Positions 7,882 to 17,542 of a DNA stretch of 61,002 nt are shown in pieces. The first letter of the stretch is position 1. Each line of letters starts with the position of its first letter. The notes under the pieces are model-generated. The model was not told the origin of the DNA. It made no database searches and saw only the letters and a program-made list of their open reading frames with translations. Source of the DNA: an uncultured Myxococcales bacterium (lineage in GTDB: Bacteria; Myxococcota_A; Polyangia; Polyangiales; Polyangiaceae); NCBI GenBank assembly GCA_937902985.1, contig CALFNG010000170.1, positions 1 to 61,002 of the forward strand, given 5' to 3'. Position numbers and translations under genes: made by a program.

Positions 7882-8832
7882 TCACCAGAATATATGCTTT
7901 CGTTCCTTGAGAGCGCGGTTGAGCATCGACTGGACCGTCTGCTTCACGAGCCAGACCTTCTCCTCGATGATCGCGTCGTCGTCGTCGGGGTCGCCGGTGA
8001 AGCGCATGGGCTCGCCGAACCATAGCCGGTACTTGGTCGGAAGCGGGAGCTGCCCGCCGGGCAAGAACATCTGGGGCACGATCGGAAACGCGGGCGCGCG
8101 CAAGAGCTTGGCGAGCCCTTCGAAGTTGGCGACCGAGATGTATTGCTCCTCGCCGCCGACCACGGCCACCGGGACGATGGGCGTGTCGGTCTCGATCGCC
8201 AGGCGCATGAAGCCGAGGCCGAACTCGGTCAGCTTGTAGCGCTGGTCGAAGGTCTTGGTGATGCCGCGGACCCCCTCGGGGAACACCAGGAGCGCCTCGC
8301 CCTGCGCGAGCAGGCGCGTGGCGTTCTCCGGGACGCCCACGACCTGCCCGACGCGCGCGAAGAAGAGCGACACGAACGGGAGGCTCAGCGCCCACTTCTC
8401 GACCATGGCGCGAACGAGCCGTGGCGGCTCGCCGTCCATGAAGAGCGCGGCGGCGATGAGCGCGCCGTCGATGGGCACCTGACCCGAATGGTTCGCGACG
8501 AAGAGCACGCGGCCCGTGGGCACGCTGCTGACGCCGTGCACCTCGGTCCGGAAGTATTTTCGATGGAGCGTCGCCACCGCGAGGATCACGTACTTCATCC
8601 ACTCGGGGTCGAGGCCGAACGGATCGATCCCCGAGCTGCCGAGCGAGAGCGGGACGCGCGCCATGCGCTCGGCGAACGGCTCGCCGAGGAGGCGCTCGAG
8701 CGCGTCGTCGACAGCTTCTCCGGCCGCCCCGAAGAGGCGGCCCAGGAACGCGGGGGCCTCGCGCGCGGCGCGATCGATTCGCGCGAGGGCCTGAGAGGTG
8801 GCGGAGCGCTTCGCGGGCTTGCGTTGAGGCAC
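7882..8832 (-). CDS. Lysophospholipid / glycerolipid acyltransferase family protein
   Basis: A 316-residue protein with PlsC-type motifs: NHSGQVPIDG (H and D of the acyltransferase box, in the longer spacing of the MGAT/DGAT2-like group), then FPEGVRG (phosphate-binding FPEG) and IVPVAVVGGEE. The N-terminal 60 residues are charged and helical. It starts with GTG at 8832. It should transfer an acyl group to a glycerol, phosphoglycerol or related alcohol at the inner membrane. It is first in a two-gene operon with the downstream SDR gene and divergent from the LD-carboxypeptidase gene 128 bp away. Confidence 0.88.
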   Translation of the reverse strand: MPQRKPAKRSATSQALARIDRAAREAPAFLGRLFGAAGEAVDDALERLLGEPFAERMARVPLSLGSSGIDPFGLDPEWMKYVILAVATLHRKYFRTEVHGVSSVPTGRVLFVANHSGQVPIDGALIAAALFMDGEPPRLVRAMVEKWALSLPFVSLFFARVGQVVGVPENATRLLAQGEALLVFPEGVRGITKTFDQRYKLTEFGLGFMRLAIETDTPIVPVAVVGGEEQYISVANFEGLAKLLRAPAFPIVPQMFLPGGQLPLPTKYRLWFGEPMRFTGDPDDDDAIIEEKVWLVKQTVQSMLNRALKERKHIFW

Positions 8833-8960
8833 GGGGTCGGGATCGCGGCGTTTGGAAGCGGTGGAGGCGGGTGACGACGAGAGCCCGATCCGACGGCGAG
8901 GCCCATTGTGGACGCCGCGCGCCTTCCATTCAACGGGGTTATGATCGCGCCGGGGCCTCG

Positions 8961-9869
8961 ATGCGTTCGACGTTCGCGATTCCAGCGCCCCTCGAGCCGG
9001 GAGACGTCGTCGCCGTGGTGGCCCCGTCGGGTCGATTCCCCGCCGGTGATCTCTGGCGCGGCCTCGCGTGGTTGCGGTCGCGTTACCGCCTCCGGATCGA
9101 TCCGGGCGTGTTCGAGTGCGACGGGTACCTCGCGGGCAACGACGAGAGGAGGCGCGTCGAGCTCGATCGCGCGCTCCGCGATCCCGATGCGAAGGCGATC
9201 GTCGCCGTGCGCGGGGGGTATGGCGCCACGCGCATCGCCGACGAACTGCCGTGGGACGCCATCGCGAACCGGCCCCGGTGGATCGTCGGCTTCAGCGACG
9301 TCACGGCCCTGCACGCGATGGCGTGGCGGGCGGGGATCGCCTCGGTGCACGGCCCCAACGTGACGGGCCTCGGTCCGCAAGCGCCGCGAGTGCGCGCCGC
9401 GTGGCTGGCCGCGGTCGAGCGACCGACCGCGCCGCGCGTGTGGCGGGGCCTGCGCGTTCTCCATCGCGGTCAGGGCGGGCAGGCGCGAGGCCCGCTGGTC
9501 GGCGGAAACCTGTCGATCCTGCACGCGATGGCGGCCGCAGGCCGGCTCGCGATCCCGCCCGGTGCGATCCTGGCGCTCGAAGACGTGACCGAGGCTCCGT
9601 ATCGGATCGACCGGATGCTGACGTCGCTGCGCGTCGGCGAGCACCTGGCCCAGGTGTCCGCGATCGTGCTCGGCGGCTTCGACCGGTGCGTCCCGGGGCC
9701 CGACGGACGCACGGCCGAAGACGTGCTCGCGGAGCGAACGCGGTCGCTCGGCGTTCCGGTGCTCGCCGGCGCCCCGTTCGGGCACGCGCCGCACAACGAA
9801 GCGTTCGTTCTCGGGCAGACCGCGCGCGTCGAGGACGACGCTGTGACGCTCGCGGCCGGAGGCGCCTAG
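8961..9869 (+). CDS. ldcA: LD-carboxypeptidase (peptidase family S66)
   Basis: A 302-residue enzyme that removes the terminal D-Ala from L,D-linked muropeptide tetrapeptides during cell-wall recycling. Family signs: GDVVAVVAPSG near the start, VRGGYGATRI, GFSDVTALH with nucleophile Ser112, a middle GGNLSILHAM, ALEDVTEAPYRIDRML carrying the catalytic Glu, and FGHAPHNEAF carrying the catalytic His. The length is normal for the family. The ATG at 8961 is preferred; an in-frame ATG at 8871 would run into the acyltransferase promoter. Its stop overlaps the stop of the convergent TPR gene by four bases, so the two mRNAs must overlap antisense. Confidence 0.92.
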   Translation: MRSTFAIPAPLEPGDVVAVVAPSGRFPAGDLWRGLAWLRSRYRLRIDPGVFECDGYLAGNDERRRVELDRALRDPDAKAIVAVRGGYGATRIADELPWDAIANRPRWIVGFSDVTALHAMAWRAGIASVHGPNVTGLGPQAPRVRAAWLAAVERPTAPRVWRGLRVLHRGQGGQARGPLVGGNLSILHAMAAAGRLAIPPGAILALEDVTEAPYRIDRMLTSLRVGEHLAQVSAIVLGGFDRCVPGPDGRTAEDVLAERTRSLGVPVLAGAPFGHAPHNEAFVLGQTARVEDDAVTLAAGGA

Positions 9870-12800
9870 TTCGATCCGCTGCGCGGCAGAGGGGGAGGCG
9901 TGCTCCGCTTGCTGCTCGGGGGCGAGGCCGGCGCTTCGGGCTTCGCGGCGGCGTCCGGCGGTGGCTCGTCGTCGCCCTCGGCGAAGTCCTCGGGGAGCAG
10001 CACGTCCACGTCGACCGCGTCGGATTCGCCCGAGGCGTCGACGTCGATCGTGAGCTCGCTCTCGGTCGGGGGCGAGACCGCGGCCGAGTGCGGATAGGGC
10101 GTGTCGGTGAAGTCGGGCGCTTCGTGCTCGGTGGGAACGGGCGTGACCACGGACGTCTCCGGGACCCGCCCCGGCTCGGCCTCGTGGTGCACCGGACCGA
10201 GATCGAGGTGCGTGAGGTCGCGCTCCTCGGGCTCGTCGTCGTGCGGTTCGCCGCCGTGGTGTCGCGCGTCGACCGCGGGCTCGTTGGGAACGGCGGGCGC
10301 GAACGCGCCGATATCGGCGAAGGCGTTGCCGGTCATGGTGTCGCGCGCGACGATCTCTTCTTCGGGAACCGGAGTCGTGGTGGCAGACGGTGCTCCCGGC
10401 TCTTCTTGCGGCAGCGTCTCGCCGGCGGCAGGGGGCACCGGGTGCGCCGACGGTCTGCGCTCCGAGCTCGGGTCGAGCGTCTTCAGCATGTTCGACTTGG
10501 CTCGCTCGAGGCCGGCCGTGGCCTCGGGATCGCCCTGCTTCATGCGCAGCACTCGCCGCCACGCATCGGCGGCCTCGCGAGGATCGGAGAGCTCGATCTC
10601 CCACATCTGGGCGACTTTGCGCGCCAGCTCGGCGCGCGCGCTCATGTCCTTGCCTCGCAAGATCTGGTCTTCGAAGACGCGCACCATGCCGCGGTAGTCG
10701 CCGAGCTCGGTCAAGAGCGCCGTGAGCTCGCTGAGCACGGCGCTGTCGTTGGGCGACAGGTCGTGGAGCTTTTTCAGGTCGGCCGCGGCGCCCACCGTGT
10801 CTGCGAGGTGCTCGCGACGCAGCTTGGCTCGACGCGCGAGCAGCTGGCGGACGAGGGGACCGTCGAACACCTCTTCGAGCACGTGCGATAGCGTCTCCTC
10901 GGCTCGGCGAGGGGACTCGACTTCGCGAGCGAGCTCCTCGAGGGCGTCGAGTGTGAGCGGATCGACGTGCGCGACGAGCGCCACCCCGAGAAGGACGAAG
11001 GCCTCGTCGAGGTCCTTGAGATCCCGATGCGTGATGAGCGCGGCTCGCCGCAAGAGCGCGCCCCGCGTGCGGCCCCCGTCGCGCGCTCCCTGTCCCCCGT
11101 TCTCGAGCGCACCCGCGAGGGCGCGCCGGAGCGAGTCGCCGCCCGTCTCCGTGTCCCCCACCTGGGCCGCGGTCTCGAGCGTCGCGACGGCCTCTTCGGA
11201 GGGGGCGCCGCTCAGCGCGAGATCGAAGAACCCGCGCGCCCTGTCGAGCTGACTGTGCGCTGCGGCGACCTGCGCGGCTCGCGCCAGCGCGGCGGCTCGA
11301 TCCGGTGGGCTCTTGCTGCGCGTGACCTGGCGCTCGTAGAGGTCGACGACCTGCACCGGCTCGTCGGCGAGGGCCGCGAGGCGCTTCAAGAACTCCTCGG
11401 CCTCGGCCGGCGGAACGCTGGTCAGCCCCGCCTCACCGTGCTGGATCGCTTCGAGCCGCAGCGCACCGATCGGGACGCGCGCCTCGGCCTGCCGCACGAG
11501 CTCCCGAGCGCGATCGAGGCCCGCCATGTCGCGGGCGATGAGGTCGTGCGCAGTGGCGAGGGCGTCGAGGTTCTTGGTCTTGGTCGCGAGCGTCTCCAGG
11601 TGCTCGGCGAGCTCTCGATCGCCCCCCCGGCTCCTCACGAGCTCCGTGGCCACACGGACCGCGTCCTCGTCGCGGCCGACCTCGGCGAAGCGCTCGAACG
11701 CGCCGCGCAGGTGCGCGAGCCGCTCGGGCGTCGGGCTCGTCTCGAGCCACCACTCGACCAGCTTGGTGGCCACGATCCCGCGCCACCCGAGCCGGTCACC
11801 CAGCTCGACGTAGGCCGCGCGGACGCCCTCGTCGCCCTGATCGGCCATCTCGGTCAGCGTGGCGAGCGCCTCGTCGCCGCGATTCAGCTTGTCGGCGAGG
11901 ACGCCAGACAGCTTGCGCGTGAGGAGCGCGGCTTCGACCTCGTCGCCCTCGACCTCGACGCGCTGGGCGAGGAGCTCGGCGAGCTTGTCCCACTTCTCGG
12001 TCGCCTCGCAGAGCTCGCACAGTCGCGCGAGCGCGTCGAAGTCGTCGGGATCCGCCGCGCGAACGATCTCGAGCGCGCCGATGGCCTTCGCCGGGTCGCC
12101 GATCCGATCGTAGAGGGCGGCGAGCCGCGTCGCGATGGGCGCCCGCTCGGTGGGATCGGTCACGAGCTTGAGCTCGCGATCGAGCGCGCTCGCCGCGGCC
12201 GTCAGGTTGTCGCGGGCCTCCTGGAGGTCAGCGATGGCTTGCAGCGCGAGGCGCGAGGTGGGGTCGAGCTCCTTCGCGATGCGCTCGTAGCGCGCGATCG
12301 CGCTCTCGACGTCGCCGACCGCATCGGCGATGAGCTCGGCTTCGCGGAGGGCGACGCGGGCCTTGTCGGGCCCCGTCGTCGCGGCCTTCTCGAGGCGCTG
12401 GAGGAGCTGGACGGCCTCGGCGTGGTCGCCGCGCTCGATCGCGTCTTCGATGAGGCGCTCGGTCGCCTCTTCGTCGTCGCCGTCGACGAGGATCCCTCGC
12501 CAGGTCTCGCGCGCCGCGTCTTTGTCACCGAGCTGATTGGCGTAGAGCTCGGCCGCCTGGCGCTTGAGCGCCGTTCGCTGCTTGCGATCGGTCGCGTGCT
12601 TGCCGCGCTTGAGCAAGAGGTGAACGAGATCGTCCCAGCGGAGCGACGACGTGTACCGATCGGCGAGCTGCTGCGCGTGCTCTTCGTTCGTGGGGTCGAG
12701 GTCGGCCGCCTGCACCAGGTTCACGAGCGAACCGGCTTCGTCTCCTCCGCGGCCGAGGTAGTCCGAGCTGCGCGCGTAGTGACGCGCTCGGGCCTTCGGG

Positions 12801-14785
12801 TCCGGCTCTCGCTCCGCGCGCTGCACCGCCGCCTGACCTGCGCGCTCCCAGCGCTCCGAGGCCACGAAGCATCGCTCCGCCGCCTCCCACAGCTTCGCGC
12901 CGGCGGGCCCGTCGAGCGCGCCATCGGCGTACGCTTCACCGGCGCGCGCCGGGTCGTCGAGCTCTTCGTAGAGCTCGCCCAGGCGCTCGAGCAGCCCGCT
13001 CCGCGCCTTGTGATCGGGGACGCTCGGAGCGTTCGACGCGATGACCTGCGCGGCTCGATCGAGCGCGCCCGTCTTGACGAACATCTTCGACGCCGTGGCG
13101 ATCGCCTGATCGTCTTCGGGCGTCTGGTTGGCGATGCGCTCCCACGCCTCGGCGGCCGCCGACGGGTCCTTGCGCTTCACTTCGTGGAGCGTCGCCAGCT
13201 TCTTCAGCAGGAAGAGCTTTTTCTCGAGGTCGACTTCGCCGTTCTCTTCTTGCTCGTAGAGGTTCGCGAGATCGTCCCAGCGCTGCGTTCGTTCGAGCAG
13301 CCGCGTCAGCGCCTGGCGCGCCGCCTCGTCGCCGTGATCGATGGCGAGGAGCTGCTTCCACGCCGCGATGGCGCCGTCGGTGTCGCGCAGGTTGCTCTCG
13401 CAGAGGCCCGCCACTTCGCGCAGCCGGTCTCGCCTCGCCTCGACCGACTCGCCCGACGCCCGCACCGCCGCCAGGAGCACGTCGCGAAGGGGAGCGTAGT
13501 CGCGCTTCGTTCGCAGGTAGTCCTGCACCCACGACAACGCCTCGGGGTGCACCGGATCTTGCTCGAGGACTTCGCGGTACTTCTTGTAAGCGTCCGGGCG
13601 CTTGCCCGCCTTTGCCAGCGCCTGCGCCTCGTCGAGCGAACTGTCGACCCGCCCCGCCAGGGTGGGGGCGCGCCGGCTCACGGAATCGCTGGTGGCGCGC
13701 TGGGCCGGCGCCGCGAACGGCGCGTCGGACGGCATCGACCGGCCCATCTGGGCGTAGAGATCGCGCAGCTTGGCGGTGGCCTCGGGATCGCCGAGCGTGC
13801 GCAGGGGCTCGAGGATCTGGATCGCGTGCTCTTGCTGGTTCGCGCCTTCGTAGCTCGCCGCGAGCAGCCATCGGGCCTCGCCCGCCATGGCGCCCCCGGG
13901 GTTGGCCTCGATGTACGCGAGGTAGCGGACGCCGACGTCGTCTTCGCGGGCGAGGGCCTGCGCGTAGAAGGCGTAGAGCTGAACGGCTCGGTCGTGGCCG
14001 GGATCGATGTCGAGAGCGCCCGCCGAATACGCGAGGCCGTGCTCGCCGTCGTACGACTCGGCGAGACCGACGAGGAGCGACACCGCGAGGGTGCGCTCGT
14101 CGGCGGGGACCGGCTCACCATTCGCTACACGCTCGACGATGATCGCGCCGTACTCCTGCTGGAGGGTGACGTCTTGGGGGTCGAGCTCACGCGCGCGGGA
14201 AAGCACCTCCGTGGCCCCGGCGAGATTGCCCGCCGCGCGCTCGCTTGCGACGTTGTCGCGCAGGAGGGCGATCTGTCGCGTCGGGTCCCCGAGCTCGATG
14301 GCGCGGCGCAGGTTCTCTTGCGCCTTCTTCGGTTGTTGGAGGTTGTCGTTCCACAGACGACCGAGCTCTTCGTGCATCTCTGCGAGCTCGGCCCGGATCT
14401 CCGGGTTCTGAGGCGCGATGCCCGCGAGCGCCTTCGCTCGCCGCTCGAGCAGCGCGACCAGGGCCTTGTAGTCGGCCTTCTCGCGATAGAGCTGCGCCAG
14501 CCGGTCCGCCGCCACTCGCTGCGTGGGGTCGCGATCGATCGCCTGCATCAGGACGCGCGCGGCGCGGTGTGCGTCGCCAAGCGTGGTCGACCACACGTTC
14601 GCGGCCTCGCTCAACCAGTGCGAGGCGTACGAGGCGTCGCGCGTCTCGACGCCGACGCGCTCGAGGAGCAATGCATACGACTTCGGATCCGAAGCGCCTG
14701 CGTGGTGGGCGACGCCGAGCGCCTCCTCGTCATGCGGATTCGCCACGAGCCGATGGACGAGTGAATCAATTTTGCTGGGATCCAT
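9866..14785 (-). CDS. Giant TPR-repeat protein (1,639 residues)
   Basis: The N-terminus has no signal peptide (MDPSKIDSLVHRL). Residues 1 to about 1,400 are almost continuous helical pairs of TPR type, often rich in Ala, Glu, Asp and Arg (W...A...Y-L phasing, for example AAEAWERIANQTPEDDQA). The last 230 residues are Pro, Glu, Asp and Thr rich and low in order, ending in a Ser/Pro/Arg tail. It is probably cytoplasmic and works as a protein-interaction scaffold. No enzymatic motif was seen. Similar long TPR proteins occur in myxobacteria near kinases, and the next upstream gene is a Ser/Thr kinase on the same strand, 134 bp away. The partner is unknown. Confidence 0.9.
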   Translation of the reverse strand: MDPSKIDSLVHRLVANPHDEEALGVAHHAGASDPKSYALLLERVGVETRDASYASHWLSEAANVWSTTLGDAHRAARVLMQAIDRDPTQRVAADRLAQLYREKADYKALVALLERRAKALAGIAPQNPEIRAELAEMHEELGRLWNDNLQQPKKAQENLRRAIELGDPTRQIALLRDNVASERAAGNLAGATEVLSRARELDPQDVTLQQEYGAIIVERVANGEPVPADERTLAVSLLVGLAESYDGEHGLAYSAGALDIDPGHDRAVQLYAFYAQALAREDDVGVRYLAYIEANPGGAMAGEARWLLAASYEGANQQEHAIQILEPLRTLGDPEATAKLRDLYAQMGRSMPSDAPFAAPAQRATSDSVSRRAPTLAGRVDSSLDEAQALAKAGKRPDAYKKYREVLEQDPVHPEALSWVQDYLRTKRDYAPLRDVLLAAVRASGESVEARRDRLREVAGLCESNLRDTDGAIAAWKQLLAIDHGDEAARQALTRLLERTQRWDDLANLYEQEENGEVDLEKKLFLLKKLATLHEVKRKDPSAAAEAWERIANQTPEDDQAIATASKMFVKTGALDRAAQVIASNAPSVPDHKARSGLLERLGELYEELDDPARAGEAYADGALDGPAGAKLWEAAERCFVASERWERAGQAAVQRAEREPDPKARARHYARSSDYLGRGGDEAGSLVNLVQAADLDPTNEEHAQQLADRYTSSLRWDDLVHLLLKRGKHATDRKQRTALKRQAAELYANQLGDKDAARETWRGILVDGDDEEATERLIEDAIERGDHAEAVQLLQRLEKAATTGPDKARVALREAELIADAVGDVESAIARYERIAKELDPTSRLALQAIADLQEARDNLTAAASALDRELKLVTDPTERAPIATRLAALYDRIGDPAKAIGALEIVRAADPDDFDALARLCELCEATEKWDKLAELLAQRVEVEGDEVEAALLTRKLSGVLADKLNRGDEALATLTEMADQGDEGVRAAYVELGDRLGWRGIVATKLVEWWLETSPTPERLAHLRGAFERFAEVGRDEDAVRVATELVRSRGGDRELAEHLETLATKTKNLDALATAHDLIARDMAGLDRARELVRQAEARVPIGALRLEAIQHGEAGLTSVPPAEAEEFLKRLAALADEPVQVVDLYERQVTRSKSPPDRAAALARAAQVAAAHSQLDRARGFFDLALSGAPSEEAVATLETAAQVGDTETGGDSLRRALAGALENGGQGARDGGRTRGALLRRAALITHRDLKDLDEAFVLLGVALVAHVDPLTLDALEELAREVESPRRAEETLSHVLEEVFDGPLVRQLLARRAKLRREHLADTVGAAADLKKLHDLSPNDSAVLSELTALLTELGDYRGMVRVFEDQILRGKDMSARAELARKVAQMWEIELSDPREAADAWRRVLRMKQGDPEATAGLERAKSNMLKTLDPSSERRPSAHPVPPAAGETLPQEEPGAPSATTTPVPEEEIVARDTMTGNAFADIGAFAPAVPNEPAVDARHHGGEPHDDEPEERDLTHLDLGPVHHEAEPGRVPETSVVTPVPTEHEAPDFTDTPYPHSAAVSPPTESELTIDVDASGESDAVDVDVLLPEDFAEGDDEPPPDAAAKPEAPASPPSSKRSTPPPLPRSGSN

Positions 14786-14919
14786 CCCGGCCCGAACCTA
14801 TCACCTCCGGGTTTTTCCGAGCAATTGCGCCCAGCATTTCATGGTCGTCTCGACTGACGACGGATGAGAGCGGATGACGAGGTGCGCGATGTGCGGCGCC
14901 GTGCGCGAACCGTCGAGCG

Positions 14920-16410
14920 CTACTCCAAATAGCCGTAGCCGACGGAACCCGTAGAGGCAGGGGCGATATATCCGCCCTGCGCACCCTGCGCACGGCCGGG
15001 AATGCCCGGACGACGATGGCTCGAGGCCGCCGGGTGAGCGTCGGTGGGGACGCTCGGGTGCGATACGGTCGGGCCCAGTGAGTGCGGCTCGAGAGCTTTG
15101 GGCGGCCCCGGCGAGAGCACGGGCGACGGCGAGGGTACGGGTGCCGGCTCGGCGGCCGCTGGCTGAGTCGCGAGTTCAGGCAACCCATTCGCAGGCACAC
15201 CGAGCGGCGCCGGCGGCGCGATCGACGCTGCGGCGCGCTGGCGGCTCTGCAGCCACATCACGGCGATCACGATGGCGATGAACGACGCGATGACCGCGCC
15301 GCCGATCTGCATCGCGCGAGCGTTTCGCGCGCGCCTCCCGAAGGGCAACGACGACTGAGCGTCGTCGAGGGTCGACTCCGACATCGAGGCGGCGACCATC
15401 CCCGTCTTGGTCTCGAGCGCGCTCGGAATCGACGCGCGAACGCCGCTCGTCGCCGAGAGTGAGCTCTCGAGCGCACGCGCGAGCTCGGCCGCCATGGCCT
15501 CTGCGCTCTGCGGTCGATTGTCGGGATCCTTGGAGAGCACGCGCATGACCGCGCTCTCGATCTCGGGCGGAACGTGGGCGTCGGGAGCGACCTCGCGGAT
15601 CGGTCGCGGCATCGTCTTGATGTGGCGAGCCATGACGACGATGGCGTCGTCGTCGGTGAAGGGCGCGCGCCCGGTCAGCGCTTGATAGAGGATGACGCCG
15701 AGGGAATAGAGGTCGCTGCGCGCGTCGAGCACTTTGCCCTGGGCCTGCTCGGGCGACATGTAGCGCGGCGTGCCGAACACAGTGCCCGCCTGCGTCTCGA
15801 CCGCGTTCATCGCGAGCTCGTCGTCCGCCCGGAGCATCTTGGCGATGCCGAAATCGAGCACCTTCACGATCTCTTCGTAGGTCTCGTTCGTACGCAGGCG
15901 CGCGAAGAAGAGGTTGTCGGGCTTGAGGTCGCGATGGATGACCCCCTTCGCGTGGGCCTCGGCGAGCGAACGCAGCGCCTGCCTCGCGGTGTCGAGCGCG
16001 GCGGCGGGCGCGAGCCGCCCCATGCGCTTGAGCCTCTGGCCGAGCGACTCACCTTCGAGCAGCTCCATGGCGAGGTAAAATTCACCGCCCTCGTCGGCTC
16101 CGAAGTCGAAGACCGTGACCGTGTTGGGCGACGTCAGCAAGCTGTTCGCGCGCGCTTCGCGGAGGAAGCGCGCGCGGCTGGTCTCGTCGAGCGCTCGCTC
16201 GCTCCTCAGGATCTTGACCGCGACTTCGCGACCGATGGGCGACTGCTTGGCGCGATAGACGGTGCCCATCGCGCCCTCGCCCAATCGCGAGAGAACGGTG
16301 AACCGCCCGGCGATGACCCGGCCGACCATGGGATCGGACGCGCCCGAACCGGCCGATGGGTCAGACGGGGGCATGCCGTGAGAGTGATGAATTGTGGCCG
16401 GGTGGGACAC
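14920..16410 (-). CDS. Ser/Thr protein kinase, single-span membrane type
   Basis: A 496-residue Hanks-type kinase with all catalytic residues: GEGAMGTVY (44-52), K66 in VAVKIL, HRDLKPDN with D161, DFG at 186-188, and GTPRYMSPEQ (213-222). A His/Ser/Pro-rich leader of about 28 residues precedes the domain. One membrane span lies at about 368-387. The outer tail of about 105 residues is rich in Pro, Ala, Ser, then Gly and Tyr at the very end, and has no named sensor domain. It may report envelope state. It is immediately upstream of the giant TPR gene, so the TPR protein is a reasonable candidate substrate or scaffold (inference). Confidence 0.93.
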   Translation of the reverse strand: MSHPATIHHSHGMPPSDPSAGSGASDPMVGRVIAGRFTVLSRLGEGAMGTVYRAKQSPIGREVAVKILRSERALDETSRARFLREARANSLLTSPNTVTVFDFGADEGGEFYLAMELLEGESLGQRLKRMGRLAPAAALDTARQALRSLAEAHAKGVIHRDLKPDNLFFARLRTNETYEEIVKVLDFGIAKMLRADDELAMNAVETQAGTVFGTPRYMSPEQAQGKVLDARSDLYSLGVILYQALTGRAPFTDDDAIVVMARHIKTMPRPIREVAPDAHVPPEIESAVMRVLSKDPDNRPQSAEAMAAELARALESSLSATSGVRASIPSALETKTGMVAASMSESTLDDAQSSLPFGRRARNARAMQIGGAVIASFIAIVIAVMWLQSRQRAAASIAPPAPLGVPANGLPELATQPAAAEPAPVPSPSPVLSPGPPKALEPHSLGPTVSHPSVPTDAHPAASSHRRPGIPGRAQGAQGGYIAPASTGSVGYGYLE

Positions 16411-16467
16411 GAATTGCCTCCCATGTTTGCGCGGGGGGAGGGTCAGCGCAAGGCGCCGCGCGAACCC

Positions 16468-17493
16468 TCATCTGAGGGGCAGCACGTTCCGGGGATCGCA
16501 CACGACCGTATTCGTGCCGTCGATCAGCCGCGACGGAGCCAGCTTCGCGGGATCGACACCGTCGCGCAGGCGCCTAGCCTCGAGATGCAGATGTACGATG
16601 TCGGGCGAGCCGGTATCCCCCACGAAGCCGACGAGGTCTCCCTCGCGCAGCGGAGAGCCCTGCTGGAGGCCGGGCGCCGGCGCGTCGAGGTGGCCGAAGA
16701 TCAGGAGGTAGTCGCGCAGTCGGCCGCCCTCGCGGAGGGTGTGCCGCGTCACCACGGTCGTTCCGAAGAGGGGACCCACGTAGATCACCTCGGCGTCGCC
16801 TTGCTGGTGTTCGAGCGCCACGCTGGTGACCGGGGTGCCTCGCGGCTCGACGAGATCGACCGCGCCGTGGCCCACCTGCCGGAGGCGTTGCCCGTGGCGC
16901 TGGCGATCGTCGGAGCGATCGAGGTCGTAGCCGCTCACGACGCACGGGCGGGTCCCATCGGTCGCGCCGGCCCCGCAAGGAACGGGGTACCGGTAAGCGT
17001 CGTAGTCGGCCGTGCGATCGGGACGGCGGGGAATCTCGTCGTAGACCACCCACCGCCCCAGGCGATCGCGGTGCGTGTTGGTGCTGCTCTCGGCCTCGGG
17101 CTGGCCGTCGTCTTCGTCTTCGGCCGCCACGGGCAAGCGGACACAAGCGCCGTTGTCGGGCAGCGTGCCTCGTGGGCATCCGGCCTGCGCGAGCGGTTCG
17201 ATTGCCGCGCGAGCGCGCCGAAGAGTAGCGGCCGCGAGAACGGGCTCGACCGGCGGCGAGCCTAGCGAAAGCGCTGCCGTGAGCGTCAGGGCCAGCGGGA
17301 CACCCGCGTTCGACTGGAACCAGCGAAGCGCGGACGACGTGCGTAGGAGAGAACGCACTCGCGCTCTTGCGGGCGCGACCGTGGAGAGAACCGCTTTCAT
17401 GAGGGCTGACATGAGCGCTGACATGAAGGCTGATAATGACGCAGTGCGCGGCGAGCGCGCGAGCTCATCGTGCCTCATCGCGCACGAATACAT
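16468..17493 (-). CDS. M23 (LytM-type) peptidase domain protein
   Basis: Up to 341 residues. After a hydrophobic signal or anchor (about 64-82) and an acidic linker, the C-terminal half is a LytM-type fold: GHGAVDLVEPRGTPV gives the HxxxD zinc ligand pair, and HLHLEAR gives the HxH pair. These are the catalytic zinc ligands of D,D-endopeptidases that cut peptidoglycan cross-bridges, so activity is plausible. The start is uncertain: five in-frame ATGs occur between 17400 and 17493, three of them produced by 12-bp tandem repeats that read MSALMSALMKA. None has a clear ribosome site. Periplasmic location predicted. Confidence 0.85.
   Translation of the reverse strand: MYSCAMRHDELARSPRTASLSAFMSALMSALMKAVLSTVAPARARVRSLLRTSSALRWFQSNAGVPLALTLTAALSLGSPPVEPVLAAATLRRARAAIEPLAQAGCPRGTLPDNGACVRLPVAAEDEDDGQPEAESSTNTHRDRLGRWVVYDEIPRRPDRTADYDAYRYPVPCGAGATDGTRPCVVSGYDLDRSDDRQRHGQRLRQVGHGAVDLVEPRGTPVTSVALEHQQGDAEVIYVGPLFGTTVVTRHTLREGGRLRDYLLIFGHLDAPAPGLQQGSPLREGDLVGFVGDTGSPDIVHLHLEARRLRDGVDPAKLAPSRLIDGTNTVVCDPRNVLPLR
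17402..17437. repeat. Three 12-bp tandem repeats containing start codons
   Basis: Units GGGCTGACATGA, GCGCTGACATGA and AGGCTGATAATGA-like, each supplying CAT on this strand, hence an ATG for the minus-strand M23 gene. Copy-number change would alter the number of candidate starts without shifting frame. Confidence 0.6.
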
Positions 17494-17542
17494 GATTGAA
17501 TCCGTGTTGCGGGGATCCGGTCGGCCGGGTATCCGTCCCTCA

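Noticed and set aside
10967-14764. 1,265-residue plus-strand frame opposite the giant TPR gene
   Set aside because: Arg/Leu/Val/Glu-rich shadow without domains; the minus frame has regular TPR helices.
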